A stretch of DNA of 64,000 bases, from positions 2,852,001 to 2,916,000 of the forward strand of contig NZ_CP037864.1 in assembly GCF_004353845.1 (NCBI RefSeq), given 5' to 3'. The first letter of the stretch is position 1; each line of letters starts with the position of its first letter. The position numbers were made by a program, and so were the translations under genes. A model generated the notes under the pieces. The model did no database searches. It saw nothing but the letters and a program-made list of their open reading frames with translations, and was not told where the DNA came from. Below are positions 35,888 to 44,170 of this stretch, in pieces. The stretch is from Citrobacter arsenatis (GTDB taxonomy: Bacteria > Pseudomonadota > Gammaproteobacteria > Enterobacterales > Enterobacteriaceae).

Positions 35888-37249
35888 ATGACTCGCATTT
35901 ATCCACCATCCGTCGTTGCCAAATTTGGCGGCACCAGCGTCGCTGATTTTGATGCGATGAACCGAAGCGCCAGCATTGTCCTTGCTGATCACGATGTCCG
36001 TTTAGTCGTACTGTCTGCCTCCGCAGGCGTCACAAACTTACTGGTCGAGCTTTCTGAAGGTCTGGAAACGCATCAACAATTAGATAAGCTTGAGACCTTA
36101 CGCGCCATCCAATACAACATTATTTCCCGCCTGAAGCAGCCGTCCGTTATCAGCACGGAAATCGATAATCTTCTCAACAACATCCGTCATCTTGCACAAA
36201 CGGCGACGATCTCACCGTCCGATGCCCTAAGCGATGAATTGGTCAGCCACGGCGAGTTGATGTCCTCTTTGCTGTTTACTGAAGTATTACGTGAACGTCA
36301 CGCCGAAGCTGGATGGTTTGACGCTCGTAGCGTGATGCGTACTAACTCGAACTTCGGCTGCGCCGAACCCGAACTCAGTACCCTGCACCACCAGGTGGAG
36401 ACTCACCTGCTCCCTCGTCTTGAGCAAGCGATTATGGTGACTCAGGGGTTTATTGGCCGCGATGCTGCCGGACACACCACAACGCTTGGGCGCGGCGGAA
36501 GTGATTACACGGCAACGCTTCTCGGTGAAGCGCTTCACGCCGCACGCGTAGACATCTGGACCGATGTCGCAGGGATCTACACCACCGACCCACGCATTGC
36601 GCCGCGGGCCAAACGAATCGACCACATCTCGTTTTCCGAAGCCAGCAACATGGCGGCTTACGGTGCAAAAGTGCTCCACCCGGCAACGCTACTGCCGGCA
36701 ATGCGTAAAAGCATTCCGGTCTTTGTTGGCTCAAGTAAAGATATTGCTGCTGGTGGTACGCTGGTGCACAACACCACCGATAACCCACCGCGCTACCGTG
36801 CGCTTGCCGTGCGCCGTAAACAGACGCTGTTGCGATTACATAGTCTGGACACACAACCGTCCTGTTCTTTCCTGGCGCAGGTCTTCACCATTTTATCTCA
36901 CCACGCGGTTACGGTAGATTTAGTCACAACCTCAGAGAATTGTATTGCGCTGGCGCTGGACGCCACTCATGCAACCTCAGGTGAAGACCATGTGCTGACC
37001 ACGGCATTGTTTACCGCATTGTCCTCCCACTGTCGTGTGGAAGTGGAAACCGGACTGGCATTAGTCACTTTGGTGGGGAATCAGCTGACTCAGGCTACGG
37101 GGGTTTGCAAAGACGTTTTTGCCTGGCTTGAAGAGCATACGGTACGCATGATTTGCCATGGGGCGTCAAACGACAACCTGTGCATCTTGCTGCCGGCTGA
37201 CGCTGCGGATAGCGCGGTTAAAACGTTACATTATCGTTTATTCGAATAA
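35888..37249 (+). CDS. LysC-type aspartokinase, paralogue linked to dat-ddc
   Basis: Phosphorylates aspartate in the first step towards aspartate semialdehyde. The 453 residues align without gaps, apart from four extra at the N-terminus, with recalled E. coli LysC (449 aa) and are clearly a paralogue. The kinase domain has VAKFGGTSVADFDAMN (about 10-25), SDELVSHGELMS and TTLGRGGSDYTA. Two C-terminal ACT domains follow. Positions where E. coli LysC changes reduce lysine inhibition differ here: T322 (E. coli M318), S327 (G323), N351 (V347) and A356 (T352). Its position beside dat-ddc suggests it supplies aspartate semialdehyde for diaminopropane. No asd is nearby. Confidence 0.9.
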   Translation: MTRIYPPSVVAKFGGTSVADFDAMNRSASIVLADHDVRLVVLSASAGVTNLLVELSEGLETHQQLDKLETLRAIQYNIISRLKQPSVISTEIDNLLNNIRHLAQTATISPSDALSDELVSHGELMSSLLFTEVLRERHAEAGWFDARSVMRTNSNFGCAEPELSTLHHQVETHLLPRLEQAIMVTQGFIGRDAAGHTTTLGRGGSDYTATLLGEALHAARVDIWTDVAGIYTTDPRIAPRAKRIDHISFSEASNMAAYGAKVLHPATLLPAMRKSIPVFVGSSKDIAAGGTLVHNTTDNPPRYRALAVRRKQTLLRLHSLDTQPSCSFLAQVFTILSHHAVTVDLVTTSENCIALALDATHATSGEDHVLTTALFTALSSHCRVEVETGLALVTLVGNQLTQATGVCKDVFAWLEEHTVRMICHGASNDNLCILLPADAADSAVKTLHYRLFE

Positions 37250-37309
37250 TGTTTCTTTTATATCGTAACGCGTAGAAGTGCGTTTAATGCAAGCATAATG
37301 AACAAGCAG

Positions 37310-37335
37310 AGCCCTGGTATTCAACCAGGGCTTTG
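37310..37335 (+). terminator. Aspartokinase gene terminator
   Basis: AGCCCTGGT/ACCAGGGCT stem with a 5-base loop followed by TTTG, 61 bases after the stop codon; it also lies between convergent genes. Confidence 0.78.
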
Positions 37336-37356
37336 TGTTCAAAGCGCAGCACTTAT

Positions 37357-37638
37357 TTAGTTATGACGATGATTGGTATCACCGCGACGGCAGCGTTTGT
37401 CATAGTGGCGCACCCACCAGTAACGGTCACTGATTTGTTCATGGCCACCCACTCTGGCACCTGCCAACCACAGAACACCACCAACAAAAATACTGAGCAC
37501 GGCACCATGTGCGAAAAACTGTGGCAGATTAAATTGTGGCAGTTGGTTTAAAATAGAGTAACCGACACCACCGACCATCACCACCAACCCTAAAGCCATG
37601 AGCACGTTACCGAGTAACGAAGCGTTTTTGCGTTTCAT
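37357..37638 (-). CDS. ychH: Stress-induced membrane protein YchH
   Basis: Small inner-membrane protein of 93 residues, almost identical to E. coli YchH through residue 80, with two hydrophobic helices (about 8-28 and 42-62) and the basic tail VRHYDKRCRR. In E. coli it is induced by stress and regulated by cAMP-CRP, and affects biofilm formation; the mechanism is unknown. It is divergent from pth. Confidence 0.95.
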   Translation of the reverse strand: MKRKNASLLGNVLMALGLVVMVGGVGYSILNQLPQFNLPQFFAHGAVLSIFVGGVLWLAGARVGGHEQISDRYWWVRHYDKRCRRGDTNHRHN

Positions 37639-37912
37639 GTGTCACCTCCGGAACTTTGGGTTGTTACAGGGAATACCCCTAATCCTTATGTGTAAAGTAT
37701 AGACAACACTGCCGTTTGCAAGTGCGGGAGCGATCACAATTACAAACACTCAAGCAACAAAACTTTACAATTAAGCTACTGAACATACTCATTTTCTAAT
37801 AGTCGATGCGTGCAATTATTCAGTTTTTGGCGTTAAGCACGCAGTTTTTTGTCAACCGCAGCGCCAGACAGTAAACTACACGTCGTTTATGGAAACACTC
37901 AGGACAAAACAC

Positions 37913-38497
37913 GTGACGATTAAATTGATTGTCGGTCTGGCGAACCCCGGCGCAGAGTATGCGGCAACACGACACAACGCAGGCGCATGGTATGTCGATC
38001 TACTGGCAGAGAGATTACGCGCTCCCCTGCGCGATGAGCCGAAATTCTTCGGCTACACATCCAGAGTAACGCTCGAAGGGGAAGATGTTCGTCTGCTGGT
38101 GCCGACCACCTTTATGAATCTGAGCGGCAAAGCCGTTGGCGCGATGGCCAGTTTTTATCGTATCAACCCCGATGAAATTTTGGTTGCACACGACGAGTTA
38201 GACCTGCCGCCTGGCGTGGCCAAATTTAAGCTTGGCGGCGGTCATGGCGGACATAATGGCCTGAAAGACATTATCAGTAAGTTAGGTAATAACCCTAACT
38301 TTCACCGTTTACGCGTTGGAATTGGTCATCCGGGCGATAAAAATAAAGTTGTTGGATTTGTTTTGGGCAAACCGCCTGTTTCAGAACAGAAGTTAATTGA
38401 TGAAGCGATTGACGAAGCAGCACGTTGTACCGAGATTTTATTCAAAGATGGCCTGACCAAAGCAACGAGCCGGTTACATACCTTTAAAGCGCAATAA
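37913..38497 (+). CDS. pth: Peptidyl-tRNA hydrolase
   Basis: Cleaves peptidyl-tRNA released by ribosome drop-off, recycling tRNA. The GTG start at 37913 (reads TIKLIVGLANPG) gives 194 residues, as in E. coli; AGGA lies nine bases upstream and the frame from 37889 would add only an unconserved octapeptide. The catalytic histidine is in ATRHNAGAW (about residue 21), and LLVPTTFMNLSGKAV, HDELDLPPG and GGGHGGHNGLKD are all present. It is followed by ychF as in most enterobacteria. Confidence 0.97.
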   Translation: MTIKLIVGLANPGAEYAATRHNAGAWYVDLLAERLRAPLRDEPKFFGYTSRVTLEGEDVRLLVPTTFMNLSGKAVGAMASFYRINPDEILVAHDELDLPPGVAKFKLGGGHGGHNGLKDIISKLGNNPNFHRLRVGIGHPGDKNKVVGFVLGKPPVSEQKLIDEAIDEAARCTEILFKDGLTKATSRLHTFKAQ

Positions 38498-38612
38498 GCA
38501 GCGATGTGCGGCATTTTTGTCGCGTGCTGTGTATAATAGGCAGAGTTATTTACTTTTCTACAATCTGTTTTCCATAACAGGTTGAATATCAAAAGATTAA
38601 GGTGATTTAAAC

Positions 38613-39707
38613 ATGGGATTCAAATGCGGTATCGTCGGTTTGCCAAACGTAGGCAAATCCACCCTGTTCAACGCGCTCACAAAAGCGGGTATTGAAGCGG
38701 CAAACTTCCCGTTCTGTACTATCGAGCCGAACACCGGTGTTGTCCCGATGCCCGATCCGCGTCTGGATCAGCTGGCCGAAATCGTCAAACCACAGCGTAT
38801 CCTGCCAACCACGATGGAATTCGTCGACATTGCTGGTCTGGTAAAAGGCGCGTCCAAAGGTGAAGGTCTGGGTAACCAGTTCCTGACCAACATCCGTGAA
38901 ACCGAAGCTATCGGCCACGTGGTTCGCTGCTTTGAAAACGACAACATCATCCACGTTAATAACAAAGTGGATCCGGCTGACGACATTGAAGTTATCAATA
39001 CCGAACTGGCGCTGTCTGATCTGGATACCTGTGAACGCGCTATCCATCGCGTACAGAAGAAGGCCAAAGGCGGCGACAAAGACGCGAAAGCGGAACTGGC
39101 TGCGCTGGAAAAATGTCTGCCACAGCTGGAAAACGCCGGCATGCTGCGCGCGCTGAAAAACCTGACCGACGAAGATAAAGCGGCCATCAAATACCTGAGC
39201 TTCCTGACGCTGAAGCCAACCATGTATATCGCCAACGTCAACGAAGATGGTTTTGAAAATAACCCGTACCTCGATAAAGTGCGCGAAATTGCGGCAGCCG
39301 AAGGGTCTGTTGTGGTAGCCGTATGTGCCGCCGTTGAAGCCGACATCGCAGAACTCGATGATGCCGACCGTGAAGAATTTATGGCGGAGCTGGGTCTGGA
39401 AGAGCCAGGTCTGAACCGCGTGATCCGCGCAGGTTACGAATTGCTGAACCTGCAGACCTACTTCACCGCTGGCGTGAAAGAAGTCCGCGCATGGACCATC
39501 CCTGTCGGCGCAACGGCTCCACAGGCGGCGGGTAAAATCCACACCGACTTCGAGAAAGGCTTTATCCGCGCGCAAACCATCGCGTTTGAAGATTTCATCA
39601 CCTATAAAGGTGAACAAGGCGCGAAAGAAGCCGGCAAGATGCGTGCAGAAGGTAAAGACTACATCGTTAAAGATGGCGACGTAATGAACTTCCTGTTTAA
39701 CGTCTAA
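38613..39707 (+). CDS. ychF: Redox-responsive ATPase YchF (Obg family)
   Basis: P-loop NTPase of the TRAFAC class that prefers ATP; it binds ribosomes and lowers catalase activity. It has 364 residues, one more than E. coli because of an insertion near ALKNLTDED. Motifs are the Walker A NVGKST (about residues 12-17), NFPFCTIEPNTG, the MEFVDIAGLVKGA Walker B region, a coiled-coil arm (about 130-180) and a C-terminal TGS domain. It marks the end of the conserved backbone block. Confidence 0.98.
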   Translation: MGFKCGIVGLPNVGKSTLFNALTKAGIEAANFPFCTIEPNTGVVPMPDPRLDQLAEIVKPQRILPTTMEFVDIAGLVKGASKGEGLGNQFLTNIRETEAIGHVVRCFENDNIIHVNNKVDPADDIEVINTELALSDLDTCERAIHRVQKKAKGGDKDAKAELAALEKCLPQLENAGMLRALKNLTDEDKAAIKYLSFLTLKPTMYIANVNEDGFENNPYLDKVREIAAAEGSVVVAVCAAVEADIAELDDADREEFMAELGLEEPGLNRVIRAGYELLNLQTYFTAGVKEVRAWTIPVGATAPQAAGKIHTDFEKGFIRAQTIAFEDFITYKGEQGAKEAGKMRAEGKDYIVKDGDVMNFLFNV

Positions 39708-39766
39708 ATAAAATTTGTTGTCTCGTGAGGTTTCTCTTAACCTCATGACAACGGTAAAAATCTATA

Positions 39767-39792
39767 AAATCCACGCAATTGCGTGGATTTTT
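39767..39792 (+). terminator. ychF terminator
   Basis: AAATCCACGCAATTGCGTGGATTTTT: a perfect 11-base inverted repeat with T tract, 60 bases after ychF. Confidence 0.9.
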
Positions 39793-39891
39793 CATTTCAT
39801 AATGTCTCAAATCATCTCGTAACAACGCTGTCAAAAATGAGTACATGGATGAGTACAACATTCTTCCATCTTCATTTTGAGTGAGTACAAT

Positions 39892-39982
39892 AACGGAACA
39901 TCCAGCATGGCCGCATCGGCGGTAATTAAGATGTAGCCCTGCTCGGCGAGACGCTGGGCATACAAACCCGCGACCTGTTTTT
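39892..39982 (-). pseudogene. Fragment of a YcjY/dienelactone-type hydrolase gene
   Basis: On the minus strand this stretch reads VAGLYAQRLAEQGYILITAD, which matches SSGLYAQTLAEQGFVTLAFD of the intact hydrolase at 47006-48142. Neither the upstream nor downstream parts of that family remain. It is joined tail-on to a different hydrolase fragment read from the plus strand. It is a decayed remnant, not an active gene. Confidence 0.65.
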
Positions 39983-40649
39983 TTACGTTACACCTAAACC
40001 TGATGAACAGATGTGGTTCAACCAGTTCCGCGTTGGCGTGTGGCCAGAGTATTTTAAAGGCGTTCAGTTCTCTCACGACAAAGAAGCGTTGAACCAGTAT
40101 TTCCGTCAGATGACCCCAAATACAGGGCCGTTTAATATCAATGTCATCTCTGATGCGATGTCCGCCGTCGTGGACAAATCCGGCCCGGCTATCCTCTTCA
40201 CCTACTCTCAGGGCGGTGGACCAGGCTGGTACACGGCGATGAAAAACGACAAGGTCAAAGCCATTGTCGCCTTTGAGCCTGGCAGCAGCTTTGTCTTCCC
40301 TGAAAAAGAACTCCCTGCCCCGATGCCAAGCGCGTTCGACACGCTGAAAGGTGAACCTGTGCCAATGGCGCAGTTTATGGCGCTAACCAAAATCCCAATT
40401 CTGATTATTTACGGCGATAACATTCCGGATAAACCTGTCGCCATGCCCGCGCAGGACAGCTGGCGCGTACGTCTGGCGATGGCTCGCGAATGGCGTGATG
40501 TGGTGAACAAGCATGGCGGGGATGTGACGGTGACGCATCTGCCTGAAGTGGGAATCAAAGGGAATACCCACTTCCCGTTCTCTGATTTAAATAATGTGCA
40601 GATTGCTGATTTGGTGAGTCAGTTCCTGAAAGAAAAAAATCTGCAATAG
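39975..40649 (+). pseudogene. 5'-truncated alpha/beta-hydrolase
   Basis: The reading frame encodes the C-terminal two thirds of an alpha/beta-hydrolase: TPKPDEQMWFNQFRVGVWPE, then the nucleophile elbow TYSQGGGPGW (a G-x-S-x-G variant) and the histidine region KGNTHFPFSDLNN at the end. Recalled relatives have about 100 more N-terminal residues with a signal peptide and an HGxGQSG oxyanion motif, all missing here. The first in-frame ATG (40011) has no Shine-Dalgarno. Family similarity runs up to about base 39984 and then stops at the junction with the minus-strand fragment, so I call it a pseudogene. Confidence 0.7.
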
Positions 40650-40701
40650 AAAGAAGTCGTATTGAGCCTTCATTATTGAAGGCTCAATACCAATATCAGC
40701 A

Positions 40702-41574
40702 TTAGCGATCGTGAATTTTCACACCAAGACAGCCACGCACAAATTCCGGATTGAAGTGTTTCACGGCATCACCAACGTAGCCTAAATCGAGTGAGCTGAT
40801 TTGCGCCATTTCGCTCTCAGTCAATGAGAAATCCCAGATGGCAAAGTTCTCTTCAATACGTTCCTGACGGGTGGATTTAGGGATAACAGTGACACCGCGC
40901 TGCACATTCCAGCGCAGGACAATCTGAGCAACTGTTTTTTTGTGAGTATCAGCAATTCGCTGCAGCATTTCATTTTCATAGGGCTTATGCCTTCCGCCGC
41001 CTAAGGGTGCCCATGCTTCCGGCTGAACGTTGTAATACTTCATGGTTTCAAGTGCAGCAGGCTGCGCAAAGTAAGGATGCAATTCAACCTGATTCACCAT
41101 TGGCCTGATCCTGACGGTTTCGCAGAAATTTGCTAATACGTGAGCATAGAAATTGGACACCCCAATCGCCTTAAGCTTACCGGCATCATAGGCATCTTCC
41201 AGCGCTCGCCACGCGCTGAAGTAATCACGCATGGCCTGATGCAGTAAATAAAGGTCAAAATATTCCAGCCCTGATTTTTCTAACGACGCTTCAATCCCTG
41301 CTTTGGCCATATCGTAACTGGCCATGTCCTGTACCCATAGTTTTGAGGTAATAAATAGCTCTTCTCGGCTACATAACCCTTTGGCAATAGCCTCGCGCAC
41401 TGCGTCACCAACGGCATCTTCATTACCGTAAACTGCTGCGGTATCGATAAGGCGATAGCCAGTACGAATAGCAGTCAATACTGACTGTTTACATTCTTCT
41501 TTATCTGTTACCTGAAAAACACCAAAACCTGCCATCGGCATTTTCAGGTTATTGTTTAATAATGAATAATTCAC
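40702..41574 (-). CDS. Aldo/keto reductase
   Basis: NADPH-dependent carbonyl reductase of the AKR5-like group (relatives of YvgN/DkgA). The start is taken as GTG at 41574 because AGAGGA lies nine bases upstream; the ATG at 41607 has none. That gives 290 residues with a complete catalytic tetrad D44, Y49, K78 and H112, and the NADPH-site motif IPKSTRQERIEEN near residue 240. It is divergent from a LysR gene that probably regulates it. The natural substrate cannot be told from sequence. Confidence 0.88.
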   Translation of the reverse strand: MNYSLLNNNLKMPMAGFGVFQVTDKEECKQSVLTAIRTGYRLIDTAAVYGNEDAVGDAVREAIAKGLCSREELFITSKLWVQDMASYDMAKAGIEASLEKSGLEYFDLYLLHQAMRDYFSAWRALEDAYDAGKLKAIGVSNFYAHVLANFCETVRIRPMVNQVELHPYFAQPAALETMKYYNVQPEAWAPLGGGRHKPYENEMLQRIADTHKKTVAQIVLRWNVQRGVTVIPKSTRQERIEENFAIWDFSLTESEMAQISSLDLGYVGDAVKHFNPEFVRGCLGVKIHDR

Positions 41575-41793
41575 TTTTGAATTCCTCTGCCATACCTGAA
41601 TAATCATTCTAGAATAAAAAGACAGACATGAGTAAGGCGCGAAATCTGATATGACTTATGCACGATTTTCATAAATTACGCCCCAGAAAATCGACCAGCT
41701 TAACGCCGTAAATTACCTATCCATTAAGTGCCCCTTCGCTATGCATTACGCTACACTACTCCATCACTTTCTTTTGGCAGTAAGGGGGGCAGG

Positions 41794-42693
41794 TTGGCAC
41801 GGGAAAACCTTAATGATTTAATGGCGTTTATAGTCGTCGCGCGTGAAAAGAGCTTTACCAAGGCAGCGGCACATTTAGGCGTTTCACAATCAGCCCTCAG
41901 CCATACCATTCGAACCCTCGAATCCCGTCTTGGGATGAAACTTCTGACCCGCACCACACGCAGCATTTCGTTGACCGATATAGGGCAATTAATGATCGAT
42001 GACCTCGGCCCTTATATCGATGGGATCCAGGGGCGATTACAGTCACTGAAGGACCTCAACAGTAAAGCCGCCGGTACGGTACGTATATCAACGTCAGATT
42101 ATGCGATCGGCTCTGTCATATGGCCCAAGCTTGAGCCGCTGCTCAAGGAATACCCGGATATTACTCTGGAGCTGATTGATGACTATGCGCTGACGGATAT
42201 TGTCTCCGGCCGCTTTGATGCAGGAACGCGGCTCGGTGAACAAATATCTAATGGCATGATCTCCGTGCGTATCGGCCCGGATGTGCGCTTTGCTGTCGTC
42301 GGTTCTCCTGACTATTTTTCCCGCCACCCTTACCCGCAGCATCCTAACGATCTTATTGATCACAACTGCATCAATCTTCGTTTTCCCACCCACGGTAATT
42401 TGTATGTCTGGGAGTTCGAAAAAGAAGGAAAGAGCCTGAACGTCAAGGTCAGCGGTCAGCTTGTGTTTAGTCGTATCTATCAGAATTTGCAGGCCGCCAT
42501 AGAAGGATATGGGCTGGCACATGTTCCCCGTGATATAGCAGAGAAACAGCTCGCCCGCGGCGAACTGATTAGCGTCCTTGAAGACTGGTGTCCTTACTGG
42601 GATGGTTATTACCTTTACTATCCGGAAAACAGAAATCACTCGAAAGCTTTCCAGCTTGTTATTGACGCGCTGCGCCATTATAAACATCCCTGA
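41794..42693 (+). CDS. LysR-family transcriptional regulator
   Basis: LTTR of about 299 residues. The start is set at TTG (41794) because LARENLNDLMAFIVV aligns with the starts of its two paralogues in this window and GGGGG lies just upstream; an ATG at 41728 would add 22 unconserved residues. The winged helix-turn-helix is SFTKAAAHLGVSQSALSHTI (about 18-37) and the substrate-binding domain starts near residue 90. It is divergent from the aldo/keto reductase gene, the usual arrangement of LTTR and target. Confidence 0.88.
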   Translation: MARENLNDLMAFIVVAREKSFTKAAAHLGVSQSALSHTIRTLESRLGMKLLTRTTRSISLTDIGQLMIDDLGPYIDGIQGRLQSLKDLNSKAAGTVRISTSDYAIGSVIWPKLEPLLKEYPDITLELIDDYALTDIVSGRFDAGTRLGEQISNGMISVRIGPDVRFAVVGSPDYFSRHPYPQHPNDLIDHNCINLRFPTHGNLYVWEFEKEGKSLNVKVSGQLVFSRIYQNLQAAIEGYGLAHVPRDIAEKQLARGELISVLEDWCPYWDGYYLYYPENRNHSKAFQLVIDALRHYKHP

Positions 42694-42733
42694 ACAGGCC
42701 CCGGCAGATGCACGCCCCGCTTTCTGCGCAGAA

Positions 42734-42767
42734 AAAAAGCCAGCATCTGTTCAGATCCTGGCTTTTG
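42734..42767. terminator. Bidirectional terminator
   Basis: AAGCCAG/CTGGCTT stem with flanking A and T tracts between the convergent LysR gene and the carboxymuconolactone-decarboxylase-like gene. Confidence 0.72.
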
Positions 42768-42781
42768 CGAATCGTCATCCG

Positions 42782-43573
42782 TCAGGCGTGATTCCTGCCT
42801 GTAAATACCTCTTTAAATACGGGTAATGCCGAGAAAATGTTTGGCCAACCCGCCACAAAGGCCAGCTGTGTCAAGATCTCTGAGGCCTGAGTCTGGGTCA
42901 AACCATTACCCATCGCCCGATTAAGGTGATACGGCACTTGCGCCACTTGTCCGGCGGTAACCAGTGCGCTGACGGTTATCAGGCTTCGGTCCCGTGGTGC
43001 CAGGCCCGGCCGTAGCCACAGATTAAGGAATAGAGCATCCGTGGTGTATTTCACGACCCCCGGTGATACCTTGCCAAAGTTTGACTCAACCATTGTGGCA
43101 CGTTGGTTTTCCGACGTTTTATCAAGAGGCAGGAAATCCACTTTATCCCCTGGCAGGGAAGCCGTATCGATATGGCGTTGTGCAAATACATTACGCACAA
43201 CCAGTGCCGCAGAGGTGGCGTTTGGCCAGCCAGCATAAAATGCCAAGTGGGTAATGACCTCGGAGATTTCAGCAGGCTTCACGCCGCTATCCAGCGCCAC
43301 GTTAAGGTAGTGCGGAAGCTCAGACGTATCATTACGGCTGATGAGCGCTGCAACCGTGACCAGGCTGCGGTCGCGACGTGACAACTCCGGACGATTCCAG
43401 AGATCCTTTTCAATAAATCGTTCAGCATACGCAGCCATAGCGGGTGCGACTTCAGCCACAGCGCCATGTGTATCTTTTAGTGTCATTTTCAAACTCCTGT
43501 TTTGCGTGGTTTGGGAAACGCATCCGCTCATCAATAACAGAGAAAGAATCGCCAGAAATGTTCTGCTTATCAT
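42782..43573 (-). CDS. Two-domain carboxymuconolactone-decarboxylase-like lipoprotein
   Basis: Protein of 263 residues with a lipoprotein signal (LLLMSGC, lipidated C18) and two tandem CMD-like repeats. The first contains RRDRSLVTVAALISRND...LAFYAGWPNATSA (about 63-125), the second PRDRSLITVSALVTAGQ...LAFVAGWPNIFSA (about 188-250). Neither has the CxxC of AhpD peroxidase-type members. Most CMD proteins are cytoplasmic, so the lipoprotein signal places this one in the periplasm. It ends a run of three minus-strand genes beginning with the alcohol dehydrogenase. Substrate unknown. Confidence 0.85.
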   Translation of the reverse strand: MISRTFLAILSLLLMSGCVSQTTQNRSLKMTLKDTHGAVAEVAPAMAAYAERFIEKDLWNRPELSRRDRSLVTVAALISRNDTSELPHYLNVALDSGVKPAEISEVITHLAFYAGWPNATSAALVVRNVFAQRHIDTASLPGDKVDFLPLDKTSENQRATMVESNFGKVSPGVVKYTTDALFLNLWLRPGLAPRDRSLITVSALVTAGQVAQVPYHLNRAMGNGLTQTQASEILTQLAFVAGWPNIFSALPVFKEVFTGRNHA

Positions 43574-43597
43574 TCATGTTCTCTCGCCGAGTGACGA

Positions 43598-43951
43598 TTA
43601 TTCCCTCAACAGTTCAAATCTGGCGCTGTAGGCATCGGGGTGGACGGGCAATGCGTCGGGCTCATCTAATTGCCCAAGTTTAATTAAGCCTGTCACATAG
43701 CTATGGGCTTTATAAAATATGGCCAGATTTCCCCATGGGGCATAAAGGGTTATATCACCTTTTTTTGCTGTCGCTCCTTCGGGTGAACCTTCGGTGGTCA
43801 ACCGGGAAGGTAAGTCACTTATTTTCTCCTCCCTGGCGTAATCTTTTAGCTGCAACGTAAGCGGTAATAAGGCCGCAAATTCGCGGCTCGCTGGGGAGTT
43901 ATTCAGGGTCGCGGTAAGGGTTTTATCGTTAAGTATGATATTTATCTTCAT
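43598..43951 (-). CDS. Cyclophilin-like fold protein
   Basis: Small beta-rich protein of the Cyclophil_like family: ATLNNSPASREFAALLPLTL near the N-terminus and KKGDITLYAPWGNLAIFYKA later. Isomerase activity is unproven in this family. The start at 43951 is favoured by AGAGGA seven bases upstream and gives 117 residues. The frame is open further up to 44098 and encodes a hydrophobic stretch resembling a signal peptide ending in IVSA, with an ATG at 44068. A secreted longer form is therefore possible. Confidence 0.78.
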   Translation of the reverse strand: MKINIILNDKTLTATLNNSPASREFAALLPLTLQLKDYAREEKISDLPSRLTTEGSPEGATAKKGDITLYAPWGNLAIFYKAHSYVTGLIKLGQLDEPDALPVHPDAYSARFELLRE

Positions 43952-44170
43952 TAAATTTTCCTCTGTGTTCCGCGCACTCACTATAGCCGAAAACATGAAT
44001 ATCAGACCCAATATGCTCCACCATGAAAAAATAGATAATACACGTTGCGTTTTTAAATAAATAAACATGAGGAGCCACTCAGTCGAAGTCAATTGCAACT
44101 GTTTTAAAAAAAGACGCAGAGGTGTTGTGAAAGCGGTAGCAAATCCGCACTACCGCTTCCGTATCTGAGT

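Noticed and set aside
38607..39746. 379-codon minus-strand frame covering ychF
   Set aside because: Exact antisense shadow of ychF, a highly expressed gene with strong codon bias; the product is rich in F, H and R with no domain and no Shine-Dalgarno.
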